DNA from: CAWFKW01 sp963816535
GTDB lineage: Bacteria; Bacteroidota; Ignavibacteria; Tepidaquicellales; OLB5
NCBI GenBank assembly: GCA_963816535.1
Contig: CAWFKW010000006.1
Location: 678,373 to 742,372, forward strand
Reading direction: 5' to 3'
DNA length: 64,000 nucleotides
A program made the translations under genes and the position numbers. Shown piece after piece: positions 34,144 through 43,366 of the stretch; the first letter of the stretch is position 1; the number at the start of each line of letters is the position of its first letter. The notes under the pieces were generated by a model. The model was not told where the DNA came from. It was given only the letters and a program-made list of their open reading frames with translations, and did not search any database.

Positions 34144-34605
34144 TTATTTCTGCTCTGTCTGGTTGTCTGTCCTTATCTCAGAATGCCTGATCTGGCCGCC
34201 GAGATTTGCTGTCCACCCAAACGATACTATTGATGCAAACGCAAGAATAATAAATGTATATCTAAACCATCTTGCAGTATCAGCCGTTTTTCCTATCAGG
34301 TAAATGCCCAGCAGCGCCAGGGCGCCTGTGATCTCCACCAGTATCAATGAAACATATCCTGCAGTTTCGTGATTATCCACCAGCTCTTCATTTATCCCCG
34401 GTATATTTTTGACAACTTCCCCCGCGGGATCGCCCGTCAGGAAGACAGGGATTGTCAGGACTGCGAAAAATACGAATACCCAAAGAAATAATTTTATAAA
34501 GTCGGTATTTTTCTTATGAAAAGAATACATGAGGAAAATAAATGTAAAGGCTGAGCCTAAAAAAGGCAGATGATTCATGAACAGGTGCGCATGAGTAGGA
34601 TTCAT
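34144..34605 (-). CDS. Four-helix membrane protein, unknown (DUF2231-like)
   Basis: This protein of about 153 residues has four membrane helices. The first follows NPTHAHLFMNHLPFLGSAF, where two early histidines could bind haem or metal; a third histidine lies in VDNHETAGYVS. The start at 34605 is supported by AAGGAG seven bases upstream. It resembles small DUF2231-type membrane proteins but the match is loose. An inverted repeat GACTAC-N4-GTAGTC lies 32-47 bases before the start. Its closeness to the NO-stress genes suggests a haem or NO role, which is only a guess. Confidence 0.6.
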   Translation of the reverse strand: MNPTHAHLFMNHLPFLGSAFTFIFLMYSFHKKNTDFIKLFLWVFVFFAVLTIPVFLTGDPAGEVVKNIPGINEELVDNHETAGYVSLILVEITGALALLGIYLIGKTADTARWFRYTFIILAFASIVSFGWTANLGGQIRHSEIRTDNQTEQK

Positions 34606-34636
34606 AACAAGACTCCTTGAATACAATAAATAATTT

Positions 34637-34652
34637 GACTACCAGCGTAGTC
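34637..34652. promoter_or_regulatory. Inverted repeat before the four-helix membrane protein gene
   Basis: GACTAC-CAGC-GTAGTC is a perfect six-base dyad extended by TTG and CAA on the outside. Its position fits an operator. It is not the same as the box before ric. Confidence 0.4.
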
Positions 34653-35044
34653 CAATAATGTCAGTTCTTCATATTCCGGACCGCAGGATCTTCAACGGTT
34701 GCAGCCCGATAACGTTCCAAAAGTAGCGCTTAATCCTGACGAAATCTATGCAATAATTCTTAATGTTTAGCAAACAAGCCCTGAACTTTGGAGTTATAAA
34801 TTGCTTCATTATCGATCAGGGGCGGGGGCTCGTTGATACTGTTGCCTCAATATTAAATTGTTACAATTTTCTTACCGCTTTTTGGAAACTTATAGAAATA
34901 AGTAATGGTTTATAATTAAAAGAAAATTACTTTACAGATTTGCCGCTCTCGACTTCACTCCCGGAAGCTATCCAGATCTCAACTAAGAGCGCCGGCAGAA
35001 TTAAATTAATATTTATTAACGCAATGTAGAAGGAACCAAATCCG
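34653..35044. other. Intergenic region before the nucleotidyltransferase gene
   Basis: About 390 bases with no supported gene. GTAGAAGGAACC, close to the next start, provides a ribosome-binding site. No clear promoter or structured RNA was recognised. Confidence 0.5.
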
Positions 35045-36013
35045 ATGGATTGGGTAAAGAATCATCATTGGGGAATAGTACTGGCTGCGGGTCAAGGCAA
35101 AAGGCTGCAGAGGTACATCAAGTCGATTTACGGGTACGAACGCCCAAAGCAATTTTGCACCATCATCGGCTCACGTTCTATGCTGAGGCATACAATCGAC
35201 CGGGTGAAACCGTTCTTCCTCCAGAAAAAAATACTCACAGTTATTATCCGGGACTACATCGCTTACATCCGGGAAGAAATGCACGACCATCCGTTTGAAA
35301 ATATAGTCATTCAGCCCCATTCAAAGGAAACCGCCCCTGGGATATTGCTTCCTCTTCTGAAAATATTCCGGGAGGACCCGGATGCCAGCGTAGGGATTTT
35401 TCCATCAGACCAGTTTATCCTTGAAGAAGACCTTTTCCGGGAGTACTTACGGAATGCTTTCGAATTTGCAGAAGAACGGCCTTCAAAGATTGTTATTATG
35501 GGGTTTTCACCGAACCGCGCTGAAACTGAATACGGCTGGATAGAACACGGAGACGAGATCAGCCACAACGGAGGGGCGCCATTTTACCGCGTGAGAAAAT
35601 TCTGGGAAAAACCCGATGTGAAGCTGGCGCGAAAGCTATATGCAAGCTCATGTATGTGGAATACAATGGTGATGGTTGGGAAGGCTTCAGCCTTTCTGGA
35701 ACGTTTCAAAATACTCATTCCGGAAGTCTATGAGCCTTTTGTACGCAAGAATTATTATAACGGGCGGTTTGATGATGAATTGGCTCTGAACGAGATATAC
35801 AGTAAGCTCCCCGAGGTGAATTTCTCGGATTCAATACTCAGAAACAGCATTGAAAGCCTCTGCGTTATGCCCCTGAACGGAATTTACTGGAGCGACTGGG
35901 GGGCTGAAAACCGTATTAAGGCCGATATTGAAAGGTTCAGACTCTTTAAACAGCACGTTCCGCTTGTTAACTACATAATCGATACATCCCAGGCCAGAGC
36001 AGAAAGCGCCTGA
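35045..36013 (+). CDS. Sugar-phosphate nucleotidyltransferase (mannose-1-phosphate guanylyltransferase-like)
   Basis: This is a 322-residue nucleotide-sugar enzyme. The N-terminus reads IVLAAGQGKRLQRY, the nucleotide-binding loop, then PKQFCTIIGSRSMLRHT with the catalytic-type lysine. PSDQFILEED is the metal Asp region, EYGWIEHG the sugar loop, and FWEKPDVKLARKL follows, all like ManC/GMP. The C-terminal cupin isomerase domain of bifunctional ManC is absent. It probably makes GDP-mannose or a related donor. It stands alone with its own upstream region. Confidence 0.8.
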   Translation: MDWVKNHHWGIVLAAGQGKRLQRYIKSIYGYERPKQFCTIIGSRSMLRHTIDRVKPFFLQKKILTVIIRDYIAYIREEMHDHPFENIVIQPHSKETAPGILLPLLKIFREDPDASVGIFPSDQFILEEDLFREYLRNAFEFAEERPSKIVIMGFSPNRAETEYGWIEHGDEISHNGGAPFYRVRKFWEKPDVKLARKLYASSCMWNTMVMVGKASAFLERFKILIPEVYEPFVRKNYYNGRFDDELALNEIYSKLPEVNFSDSILRNSIESLCVMPLNGIYWSDWGAENRIKADIERFRLFKQHVPLVNYIIDTSQARAESA

Positions 36014-36066
36014 GTCTCAATTATCAAATCTTCCTTATATCGTCCCGCCAGTTTGAAACGGAGCCG

Positions 36067-36534
36067 TTATGCAGTCGGGCCGGTTTGCTTTTCTATCTTT
36101 TGAAGTATCTCAAGTATCAGGTCGCTCTGTTTTTCAAGATGAACTAAAATAGTCTCAATTTCAAGTTCAGCCTTGGTGTTTATTTCGAAGTCAGCCTCAG
36201 CTCGTGCCTCGGCATGGCGCGATTGCAGATTTTGCCCAATCATTATCAACGGCATAAGAAAAATCTGTATCATATTTGAAATAAACAGCCACAATACAAA
36301 CGCGGGGAAGGGGTCAAACTGCGCGCTCGCCGGTCCGAGAGTGTTCCAGCCTAACCAAACAGCCGTCCAGATGAATATTATGAGGAAAAATCCCATTGAG
36401 CCCACATGGTCGGTTATCCAGACCGCAATTTTCTCAAGCTTGCTTAAGTTCTCTTTATGCTCAATATTAACGTTGCGAATGGGTTTGCGGTGTTTCCGGA
36501 GCTCTTCTAAAGTATGATGTTTTTTTTCTTCCAT
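36067..36534 (-). CDS. DUF1003 membrane protein
   Basis: This 155-residue protein has a soluble start, two membrane helices in the motif GSMGFFLIIFIWTAVWLGWN and FPAFVLWLFISNMIQIFLMP, and a coiled-coil-like C-terminus (RHAEARAEADFEINTKAELE). This is the standard DUF1003 layout. Function is unknown. It follows the peptide importer genes on the same strand after a 119-base gap. Confidence 0.87.
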   Translation of the reverse strand: MEEKKHHTLEELRKHRKPIRNVNIEHKENLSKLEKIAVWITDHVGSMGFFLIIFIWTAVWLGWNTLGPASAQFDPFPAFVLWLFISNMIQIFLMPLIMIGQNLQSRHAEARAEADFEINTKAELEIETILVHLEKQSDLILEILQKIEKQTGPTA

Positions 36535-36653
36535 ATGCCGTTGCTTATTTAATTTTAGTAATTTAGAAATGAACAGTGCAACATATGAATAAATTATTAA
36601 TTAAGAAAGATTGGAATATAAGCTTTTGAAGGAAGTCTCAGGCTTCAGCCCGG

Positions 36654-37664
36654 TCAAACATACGGGCAAGCCGCGAAGTGCCCTTTGCTTTTTTCATCAA
36701 ACAGGGGTACGGCCAGCGCGCATTCGGGTCTGGCGATAGGGCACCGGGTTCTGAAACCGCAGCCGCTGGGTTTTCTGAGCGGCGTAGGCACGTCTCCCTT
36801 GAGAATTATCCGCTCTTTATTGCGTCTGTCCGGGTCAGGCAGAGGGACAGCCGAAAGAAGAGCTTTGCTGTACGGGTGCAGGGGGTGATGATAAACATCA
36901 GAGCCGCTTCCCAGTTCGAATATATTGCCAAGGTACATAACGGCTATCCTCGAGCTGATGTGCTCAACTACCGAGAGGTCATGCGCAATGAATAGGATAC
37001 TCAGTTCAAAATCATTCTGAAGGCCCTGCAGGAGGTTTATAACCTGCGCCTGGATAGATACGTCCAGGGCAGAAACAGGTTCATCGGCAATTATTAACTT
37101 CGGATTTGTAGCCAACGCCCGGGCAATGCCTATCCTTTGGCGCTGGCCGCCGGAAAATTCATGCGGGTAACGTTTGGATTGTTCTGCCTGAAGCCCGACT
37201 TTATCCAGAAGCCATGCAACACGTTCCAGCCGCTGCTTTTTATTCATTTTAGTATGGTATATAAGGGGTTCCATAACAATCTGCCCAACCGTTAGCCTGG
37301 CATTTAATGATGAATAAGGGTCCTGGAATATCATCTGAACAAGCCCGCGGTATTTTCTGATATCATTTCTTTTTAGCTTCAGCAGGTCTATAGCTCCGTC
37401 TTCGGTCTTCATAAGCGTTTCGCCTGTAATCTGCACATCAGGCGAAGAAAAGCGTAATATATTTATTATTGCTTTTCCCACTGTTGATTTACCGCAGCCT
37501 GATTCGCCAACCAGTCCCAGCGTCTCGCCGTCCTTAATTTCAAAGCTTACGCCGTCGACTGCTTTTATGTCCGCAATCTTTCCGAGGAATACGCCGCCAT
37601 GCACAGGAAACTGCACACGTAAATCTTTTACTTCAAGAATATTTCCTTCTTTCATTGAACTCAT
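36654..37664 (-). CDS. Peptide ABC importer ATPase 2 (OppF/DppF-type)
   Basis: This is an ABC ATPase with Walker A GLVGESGCGKSTVGK, signature HEFSGGQRQRIGIARAL, Walker B LIIADEPVSALD and H-loop FIAHDLS. The C-terminal oligopeptide-transporter extension contains GCGFRTRCPIARPEC, whose cysteines recall the iron-sulfur site found in dipeptide importers. The ATG at 37664 is chosen over a TTG three codons earlier. It is the last gene of a five-gene importer. Confidence 0.92.
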   Translation of the reverse strand: MSSMKEGNILEVKDLRVQFPVHGGVFLGKIADIKAVDGVSFEIKDGETLGLVGESGCGKSTVGKAIINILRFSSPDVQITGETLMKTEDGAIDLLKLKRNDIRKYRGLVQMIFQDPYSSLNARLTVGQIVMEPLIYHTKMNKKQRLERVAWLLDKVGLQAEQSKRYPHEFSGGQRQRIGIARALATNPKLIIADEPVSALDVSIQAQVINLLQGLQNDFELSILFIAHDLSVVEHISSRIAVMYLGNIFELGSGSDVYHHPLHPYSKALLSAVPLPDPDRRNKERIILKGDVPTPLRKPSGCGFRTRCPIARPECALAVPLFDEKSKGHFAACPYV

Positions 37665-37716
37665 ATCAGGCAAATAATAAAAAAGTAAATAGTAAATATC
37701 AACAAATCAAACTAAT

Positions 37717-37742
37717 GTAACCGCAGATTTAGTCTGCGCTAC
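37717..37742. repeat. Intra-operon palindrome (GTAACCGCAGA...)
   Basis: GTAACCGCAGA-TTTAG-TCTGCGCTAC forms a ten-pair hairpin touching the stop codon of the first ATPase gene, 53 bases before the second. It may stabilise or attenuate the message. It looks like a dispersed palindromic element. Confidence 0.5.
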
Positions 37743-38800
37743 TAAAACAAATGGCATCTAACTGATCTTCCGGGCTCTATCTCTTTAAGCTCAGGCTCTA
37801 TCGTCCAGCATTTATCCATAACATCAGCGCATCTCGTACAAAACTTACAGCCAACCGGGAGCTCAAGAATATTCGGAATAATTCCCGGGATTGCCTGCAA
37901 TTCCTCATGGCTCTCTTTGTTCGGGTCAGGGAGTGATGCCAGCAGACCTTTTGTATACGGGTGTTTCGGCGTTTTGAATATTTCAAAAACATTTCCGACT
38001 TCCTGAATTTTGCCGCCGTACATAACTATAACCCTGTCGCATGTTTCAGCAACAACGCCAAGGTTATGGGTTATCAGCAGAACGGCCGCTTCTTCTCTTT
38101 GCTTCTTAAGCTTCAGCATCAGATCCAGTATCTGCGCCTGTATAGTTACATCAAGCGCCGTTGTGGGTTCGTCGGCTATCAGCAAAGAAGGATTGCATGA
38201 TAGCGCCATGGCAATCATGACACGCTGGCGCATACCGCCGCTGAATTGGTGCGGGTAGTCTTTCATTCTTTTTACCGAATCAGGTATTCCCACAGCCTCC
38301 AGCATTTCGGCAGCCTTCTTCTCTGCTTCATCTTTGCCTATTTTCTCGTGCTGAAGGATCACTTCCGAAATCTGGTCGCCTATTTTCATTACGGGATTCA
38401 GAGATGTCATCGGTTCCTGGAAAATCATCGCGATCTCATAACCCCTGTACTTTTTCATTTCATCAAAGGTCAGCTTTAACAGGTCGACGCCTTTAAAGAA
38501 AATTTCGCCCCCCACGACTTTCCCCGGCGGGTCAGGTATCAGCCGCGTTATAGAATATGCCGTAACTGATTTCCCCGATCCTGATTCACCAACAATACCA
38601 AGCGCTTCACCTTCATAAATATCGAAACTCACATCATCAACCGCTTTGGCAGGGACTTTATCTTTTAGTTTTTTATCGGCTTTGTAAAATCTATCCAGGA
38701 AAGCATCATGGCTTTGAGGGCCAATATCAATCTGTTTATCGGTGGCCTCGACAAAAAAATATGTCCTCAGGTTTTTTATTTCAACAAGCTTCTTTTTCAT
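37742..38800 (-). CDS. Peptide ABC importer ATPase 1 (OppD/DppD-type)
   Basis: This 352-residue ABC ATPase has Walker A IVGESGSGKSVTAYS, signature HQFSGGMRQRVMIAMAL, Walker B LLIADEPTTALDVT and H-loop LITHNLG. The C-terminal extension carries GCKFCTRCADVMDKC. An insertion of about 30 residues (ATDKQIDIGPQSHDAFLDRF and on) lies between the first strand and the Walker A loop and is not usual in OppD. In YejF-type systems the two ATPases are fused; here they are separate genes. Confidence 0.92.
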   Translation of the reverse strand: MKKKLVEIKNLRTYFFVEATDKQIDIGPQSHDAFLDRFYKADKKLKDKVPAKAVDDVSFDIYEGEALGIVGESGSGKSVTAYSITRLIPDPPGKVVGGEIFFKGVDLLKLTFDEMKKYRGYEIAMIFQEPMTSLNPVMKIGDQISEVILQHEKIGKDEAEKKAAEMLEAVGIPDSVKRMKDYPHQFSGGMRQRVMIAMALSCNPSLLIADEPTTALDVTIQAQILDLMLKLKKQREEAAVLLITHNLGVVAETCDRVIVMYGGKIQEVGNVFEIFKTPKHPYTKGLLASLPDPNKESHEELQAIPGIIPNILELPVGCKFCTRCADVMDKCWTIEPELKEIEPGRSVRCHLF

Positions 38801-38833
38801 TAATAATATCTTATAATCTGCTCTGACATTAAT

Positions 38834-39919
38834 TTATCTTAAGCGTGAGTATACTTTCGGGTCAAATGCTTCGCGTATTGCTTCGCCAATAAATACAATT
38901 GCAATCAGCGTTAAGAACATTACCGAGAGCGGCGTAACTACAAGCCACCAGTTTTCGATGTAGTTCATGCCCTGGCTGATAAGCTGTCCCCAGCTTGGGG
39001 TTGGAGGCGGCAGGCCAAAACCCAGATAGTCGAGCGCAACAAGCGAGCTGATGTTTGCCACAATAGAAAACGGAGCGAATGAAACTATCGGCGTTAATGA
39101 ATTTGGCAGAATATGTTTAAAAATAATCGTACGATTCTTTGCGCCTAAAGAAACAGCCGCCGAAACATAATCACGCGCTTTCTCCCTGTAAAACTCGCCT
39201 CTTATGTAATAGGTTATGCCCTCCCAGCTGAAAGCGGTTAATATTACAACCAGCCAGAAAAAATTAGGCTGAAGTATTGAACTTACAATTATCATTACAT
39301 AAAGAAACGGGAGCGTCGCCCATATTTCAATAAAACGCTGCCCTATAATATCTACCTTGCCGCTGAAAAATCCGAGAACTGAACCAATGCTGATCCCGAG
39401 TAAATATGCAAGGAATGTCACTACCAGCGCAAAGGAAATAGAAATATTAAATCCATATACTATCCTTGAAAATACATCTCTTGCCCTGTCGTCTGTTCCG
39501 AATATATGCGTTGCTGACGGCGGGTGCGGCGGCGAGCCTGTAGTTTCGTCAAGAAGATTTTCATTGGGCCCGTACGGATACAGGGTCAATAACACCCAGT
39601 CGCCTTTATTTTCTTCCCGGTACTGTTTCTTCAGCAGCCGGTAATTTGCTTCGCCGTCTCCGGCCTGCCCTAAAAACTCCGCTTCATAAATTCCCGACTT
39701 AAATATAGGGAAGTACAAATGCCCGTTGTGTTTGACTATAAACGCGTCGTGATTGACGAACAACGGCAATAAAAACGACAGCGCATAAATTATGATCAGC
39801 GCAAGGAACGAATAATAACCGCGCTTAAGAGTACGGAACTTTCTCCAGCGTTTTCTGAATATAGAAACTGATACCTGCTTCTCTTCTTTAATATTTGAAT
39901 TGTTAACTTTCTCTTCCAA
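38834..39919 (-). CDS. yejE: Peptide ABC importer permease, YejE-like
   Basis: This 361-residue permease starts from a TTG six bases after the previous stop. One helix (residues 38-55) is followed by a large outside loop (about 56-140, including FIVKHNGHLYFPIFKSG) and then the permease core with GAKNRTIIFKHILPNSLTPI, the ATPase-coupling EAA-type loop. The long loop before HIFGTDDRARDVFSR is characteristic of YejE of the YejABEF peptide/microcin C importer rather than plain OppC. Confidence 0.88.
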   Translation of the reverse strand: MEEKVNNSNIKEEKQVSVSIFRKRWRKFRTLKRGYYSFLALIIIYALSFLLPLFVNHDAFIVKHNGHLYFPIFKSGIYEAEFLGQAGDGEANYRLLKKQYREENKGDWVLLTLYPYGPNENLLDETTGSPPHPPSATHIFGTDDRARDVFSRIVYGFNISISFALVVTFLAYLLGISIGSVLGFFSGKVDIIGQRFIEIWATLPFLYVMIIVSSILQPNFFWLVVILTAFSWEGITYYIRGEFYREKARDYVSAAVSLGAKNRTIIFKHILPNSLTPIVSFAPFSIVANISSLVALDYLGFGLPPPTPSWGQLISQGMNYIENWWLVVTPLSVMFLTLIAIVFIGEAIREAFDPKVYSRLR

Positions 39920-39925
39920 TATCTC

Positions 39926-40966
39926 TTACTTAAATCGTATTCTCGGATCGATTAAAGCGTATATCATGTCTGAAATTATATTCCCGATCAAAAGCAGAAC
40001 TGATGACAAAACAAGTATACCCATTGTGACCGGATAATCTCTTTGAATTATAGAATTAAAGCCGAGTAAACCCATTCCCGGAATATTAAAAACCTTTTCA
40101 ATCAGAAAACTTCCGGCAAGCACAAGCGATATCGCATTTCCCAATCCTGTTACTATGGGGATGAGCGAGTTCCGCAATGCGTGTTTAAAAATAACTTTTT
40201 TCTCCGAAATACCTTTTGCAAACGCTGTGCGGATATAATCCTGGCTGAGGTTTTCTATCACTGAGTTCTTTGTCAGTATTGTAAGCGTTGCGAAGCTCCC
40301 CACCATATACGCGATGACCGGAAGGATCGTGTGGTATATCTGGTCCGTTATTTGGGCGCCCAGCGTTAACGTGTCAAAATCTTCAGAGCGGAATCCGCCG
40401 AGAGGGAACACGTTCCAGAAACTGCCGCCTCCGAAAAGCACAAGCATGATAGCTCCAAATGCCCACCCGGGCGTGGAATACCCTATAAAAACAACAACGG
40501 ACGAAATAAAATCAAACTTGCTTCCGTTTTTTACCGCCTTGGCGACTCCAAGCGGGACGCATATTAAATATGTCAGAGTGAAACCGATCATTCCGAAATA
40601 AATTGATATCGGAAATTTTGATTTGATCACATCCCAAACAGGTTCAGCGTAAACATATGACTTGCCCAGATCAAGCGTCACCAGATTTCCCAGCCATCGT
40701 ATATACCTTTTGTGTATCGGCAAATCGAATCCGTAAAACTTTTTCATTTCCTGCATCGCGGATTCTGGTATTTCAATTCCGCCTGTTTGGTTGCCTCCTG
40801 AAGGCCCTACTTCTCCGCCGTTTACCGAACCACCCATTCTAAGCCTCAGCAGCTCTCTTTCCAAAGGGCCCCCCGGGACTACCTGCAAAATAAAAAATGT
40901 GATGATAGTAATACCCAGGAAGGTCGGAATTATCAATAAGAATCTGCGGATAAAATATGCAGTCAT
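39926..40966 (-). CDS. yejB: Peptide ABC importer permease, YejB-like
   Basis: This 346-residue permease opens with YFIRRFLLIIPTFLGITIIT, continues with VVPGGPLERELLRL, and has a Gly/Ser-rich loop before YGFDLPIHKRYIRW. The coupling loop is AFAKGISEKKVIFKHALRNS, and the tail is YALIDPRIRFK. These match YejB-type permeases closely. It pairs with the YejE-like permease, six bases downstream. Confidence 0.9.
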   Translation of the reverse strand: MTAYFIRRFLLIIPTFLGITIITFFILQVVPGGPLERELLRLRMGGSVNGGEVGPSGGNQTGGIEIPESAMQEMKKFYGFDLPIHKRYIRWLGNLVTLDLGKSYVYAEPVWDVIKSKFPISIYFGMIGFTLTYLICVPLGVAKAVKNGSKFDFISSVVVFIGYSTPGWAFGAIMLVLFGGGSFWNVFPLGGFRSEDFDTLTLGAQITDQIYHTILPVIAYMVGSFATLTILTKNSVIENLSQDYIRTAFAKGISEKKVIFKHALRNSLIPIVTGLGNAISLVLAGSFLIEKVFNIPGMGLLGFNSIIQRDYPVTMGILVLSSVLLLIGNIISDMIYALIDPRIRFK

Positions 40967-41023
40967 ATAATTTACCTGTTAATAAGCGGCCCTGGCTGTT
41001 AAACCGGAGCCTGCTTTTGAATT

Positions 41024-42955
41024 TTACTTTTTTTCTTTTTCTTCTTTGGCCTTGACGTCAAGCCAGTACTTCTGGTCCACTTCCGGAATCGGCATCGCTT
41101 TTGTTTTATCAGTTAATGCCGCATCATACTCAGCCGCCTTCTCGGGGTCGTAATACCACATTACCGGAATAGACAGGAAGTCGCTTGTTCTGGGAAGCAT
41201 CCATTTGGGATAGCCGAATTTATTGTGAAAAGCAATTCTCTGGTAAGGGCCGTACCAGCCAAATCCATAACCGAAATAGTTGCATGCTATTGAATCAATT
41301 TCCCTTACTATCTTAATTCGTTCGTTTTTATCGAACGAAACGTTATAAGCGTCGCAAAGCTCGTCGATTCTCTTGTCCTTTATTCCCGGCCAATTGGTTG
41401 TGTTGGGCTGGTCAGCGGTGTTAGATTTCAGGGAACTCTCGGGGTTGGGAATCCTGAGCCCCGTCCATGCTGTGACAAGTATCGTAAAGTTTCTTTCGTT
41501 CCCAAGCTTAAATCTTGTCGCGCCGTCAATTTGTTTAAGGTTCAGTTTCACGCCTGCTTTTTTCAGGTCCTCCTGGAATACTGTAAGATATCTTTCCTGA
41601 CCGGGGCCCCCGTCAAACGGAAGCTCAAGCTCAAATATTTTTCCATTCTTAACGAGGTAACCGTCGGAATTTTTTTGCGTCCATCCTGCCTGGGCCAGCA
41701 GTGAAACGGCGGAATCGAGGTTAAATTTGATTTTCGGATCGTTCGGGTTTTCATAAACTGAGCCCGGAAAATATGAATAGATAGGCTGGTAAGCGTTATA
41801 GAATAACTTTTCGTTAAACTTATCCCTGTCGAAAAGATAAGTGATCGCTTTCCTTATCCTGATGTCGTCAAACGGCGGTTTTCTCATATTGAAAACCAAC
41901 CCGGATATCCCGTTCGGATTTTCGTTGAAAATTCTTGCCTTGAGTATCAAGCCGCGTTTTGCTTCGTCAAAATCGAAACGCTCAGCCCACCACTGCGCCC
42001 TGTTCACGTTGTAAAGGTCAAGGTCGCCTTTTTTGAATTTCTCAAATGCGAGCGATTCGTCAGAAACCACTTCGAACTTAACTTCATCAAAATTATTCAG
42101 ACCTATATTATATCTTTCCTTCTCTGCCCAGTAGTCGCTTCTTCTTCTGATCAAAACGGACTGTCCTTTTTTAATATCGTCTTTCAGAACTATGTAAGGC
42201 CCGCTTCCGGGTATTACGTCGAACTGGTATTTATCAAGATACTCGCTGCCTTTTATGTTACCAATATAATGCGCTGGCAGAATTCTCATTGATACAGCAA
42301 AATACAAAAACTGTCTCCAGTTCAGTTGCTTAGATTTGACAGAAACAATATATTTGCTTACCGCAACCGGCTGTTCGAATGAACCATAAAGTATGTTTGA
42401 ATACGCTTCAAGGATGCCTGGGTCTGTAAGTAATTTCCATGTTGCTATAACGTCTTCTGATGTTACAGGCTTTCCGTCGGCCCATCTTGCGTTGGGGTCT
42501 ATCCTGAAAGTAAACGTCATCTTGTCATCAGAAATTTTCCAGTGAGTGGCAAGCATAGGGATGTACTCTTCGGTTACGGGGTCCTGCTGGAGGAGGCTTT
42601 CGTACATCATGTTTTCCATCATGAAATTCACGGTGGTGTTGGCGTCTTTTCCCTGTGTACGAAGCGTATTTGGGAAATCGGGAACGCTCAGCGTGAAGTT
42701 TCCGCCTTTTACGGCGTTTGAATCGCCGAGAAGGTTGTAGTTAGTTTTTGTCTCCCATCCGTCGCCTTTGAATCCCGCGCCGCCAAGTTCTGCCGAAACA
42801 GACGGATCCGCCCCCGGAGGCGTATCAAATTGTTTAACTGAAACCGGCTTGGTGGTAATCTGTTTTTTTACCTTAACTTTATTGTTACCGCAGCTAAATA
42901 ACATTATCGAACTTATAAGGACTACAAAGTAAACAAAGAAATATTTCGTTCTCAT
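41024..42955 (-). CDS. yejA: Peptide-binding lipoprotein of the ABC importer, YejA-like
   Basis: This is a family 5 solute-binding protein of about 643 residues with a lipoprotein signal (VLISSIMLFSCGNN). YejA-type features are KGGNFTLSVP, RIDPNARWADGKPVTSEDV, the FKKGDLDLYNVN region and GISGLVFNMRKPPFDDIRIR. The ATG at 42955 with GGAG nine bases ahead is preferred to a TTG five codons earlier. It delivers peptides to the permeases encoded immediately after, and is the first gene of the operon. Confidence 0.9.
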   Translation of the reverse strand: MRTKYFFVYFVVLISSIMLFSCGNNKVKVKKQITTKPVSVKQFDTPPGADPSVSAELGGAGFKGDGWETKTNYNLLGDSNAVKGGNFTLSVPDFPNTLRTQGKDANTTVNFMMENMMYESLLQQDPVTEEYIPMLATHWKISDDKMTFTFRIDPNARWADGKPVTSEDVIATWKLLTDPGILEAYSNILYGSFEQPVAVSKYIVSVKSKQLNWRQFLYFAVSMRILPAHYIGNIKGSEYLDKYQFDVIPGSGPYIVLKDDIKKGQSVLIRRRSDYWAEKERYNIGLNNFDEVKFEVVSDESLAFEKFKKGDLDLYNVNRAQWWAERFDFDEAKRGLILKARIFNENPNGISGLVFNMRKPPFDDIRIRKAITYLFDRDKFNEKLFYNAYQPIYSYFPGSVYENPNDPKIKFNLDSAVSLLAQAGWTQKNSDGYLVKNGKIFELELPFDGGPGQERYLTVFQEDLKKAGVKLNLKQIDGATRFKLGNERNFTILVTAWTGLRIPNPESSLKSNTADQPNTTNWPGIKDKRIDELCDAYNVSFDKNERIKIVREIDSIACNYFGYGFGWYGPYQRIAFHNKFGYPKWMLPRTSDFLSIPVMWYYDPEKAAEYDAALTDKTKAMPIPEVDQKYWLDVKAKEEKEKK

Positions 42956-43312
42956 ATATATGATCTCCAAAGATAATTCTAAATAGCGTTTGCAAAAACG
43001 CGTATAAATGCAATATTGTAAAAATTTCCGACTTTTAAACTTGAAAAATTAATGGATAACGGAGGGCAAAGAATCTCCAGTGATTATTATCCGCAGACTA
43101 ACTTCCGGCAATATAACGAGAAAATCGAAGAAGAAAAATCAAAACTCCAAAAATCAAAACTTAATTGCAGAAATCAAAATGCAAGATTTGCAAGAAAAAT
43201 AACGTAACCCGTTAAGATTGTAAAAATAGGTATTTGTTCTGTTTAAGAAAATTTAAGATTGAATCTGTTCATCGCCTCATTTCCAGGCTCCAGCCCGGGA
43301 ATATAAAATAAT
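42956..43312. other. Intergenic region before the peptide importer operon
   Basis: About 357 AT-rich bases with repeated AAATCAAAA-like words near 43135-43190 (low complexity) and no supported gene. The promoter of the importer operon should be here. Confidence 0.5.
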
Positions 43313-43345
43313 ATAAAAAAGCATGCCCAAGCCGAAGCTTGGGAC
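43313..43345 (-). terminator. Terminator after the radical SAM gene
   Basis: On the minus strand CCCAAGC-TTCG-GCTTGGG is followed by CATGC and TTTTTT. The TTCG tetraloop and T-run make a good Rho-independent terminator for the gene ending at 43367. Confidence 0.75.
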
Positions 43346-43366
43346 TGAGAAAATTAACTCAATTAA

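Noticed and set aside
35045..36013. Bifunctional ManC (guanylyltransferase plus isomerase)
   Set aside because: The C-terminal cupin domain is absent; only the nucleotidyltransferase part is present.
43121..43200. Clustered AAATCAAAA-like words resembling a short repeat array
   Set aside because: Irregular spacing and low complexity; no conserved repeat/spacer pattern, so not a CRISPR array.
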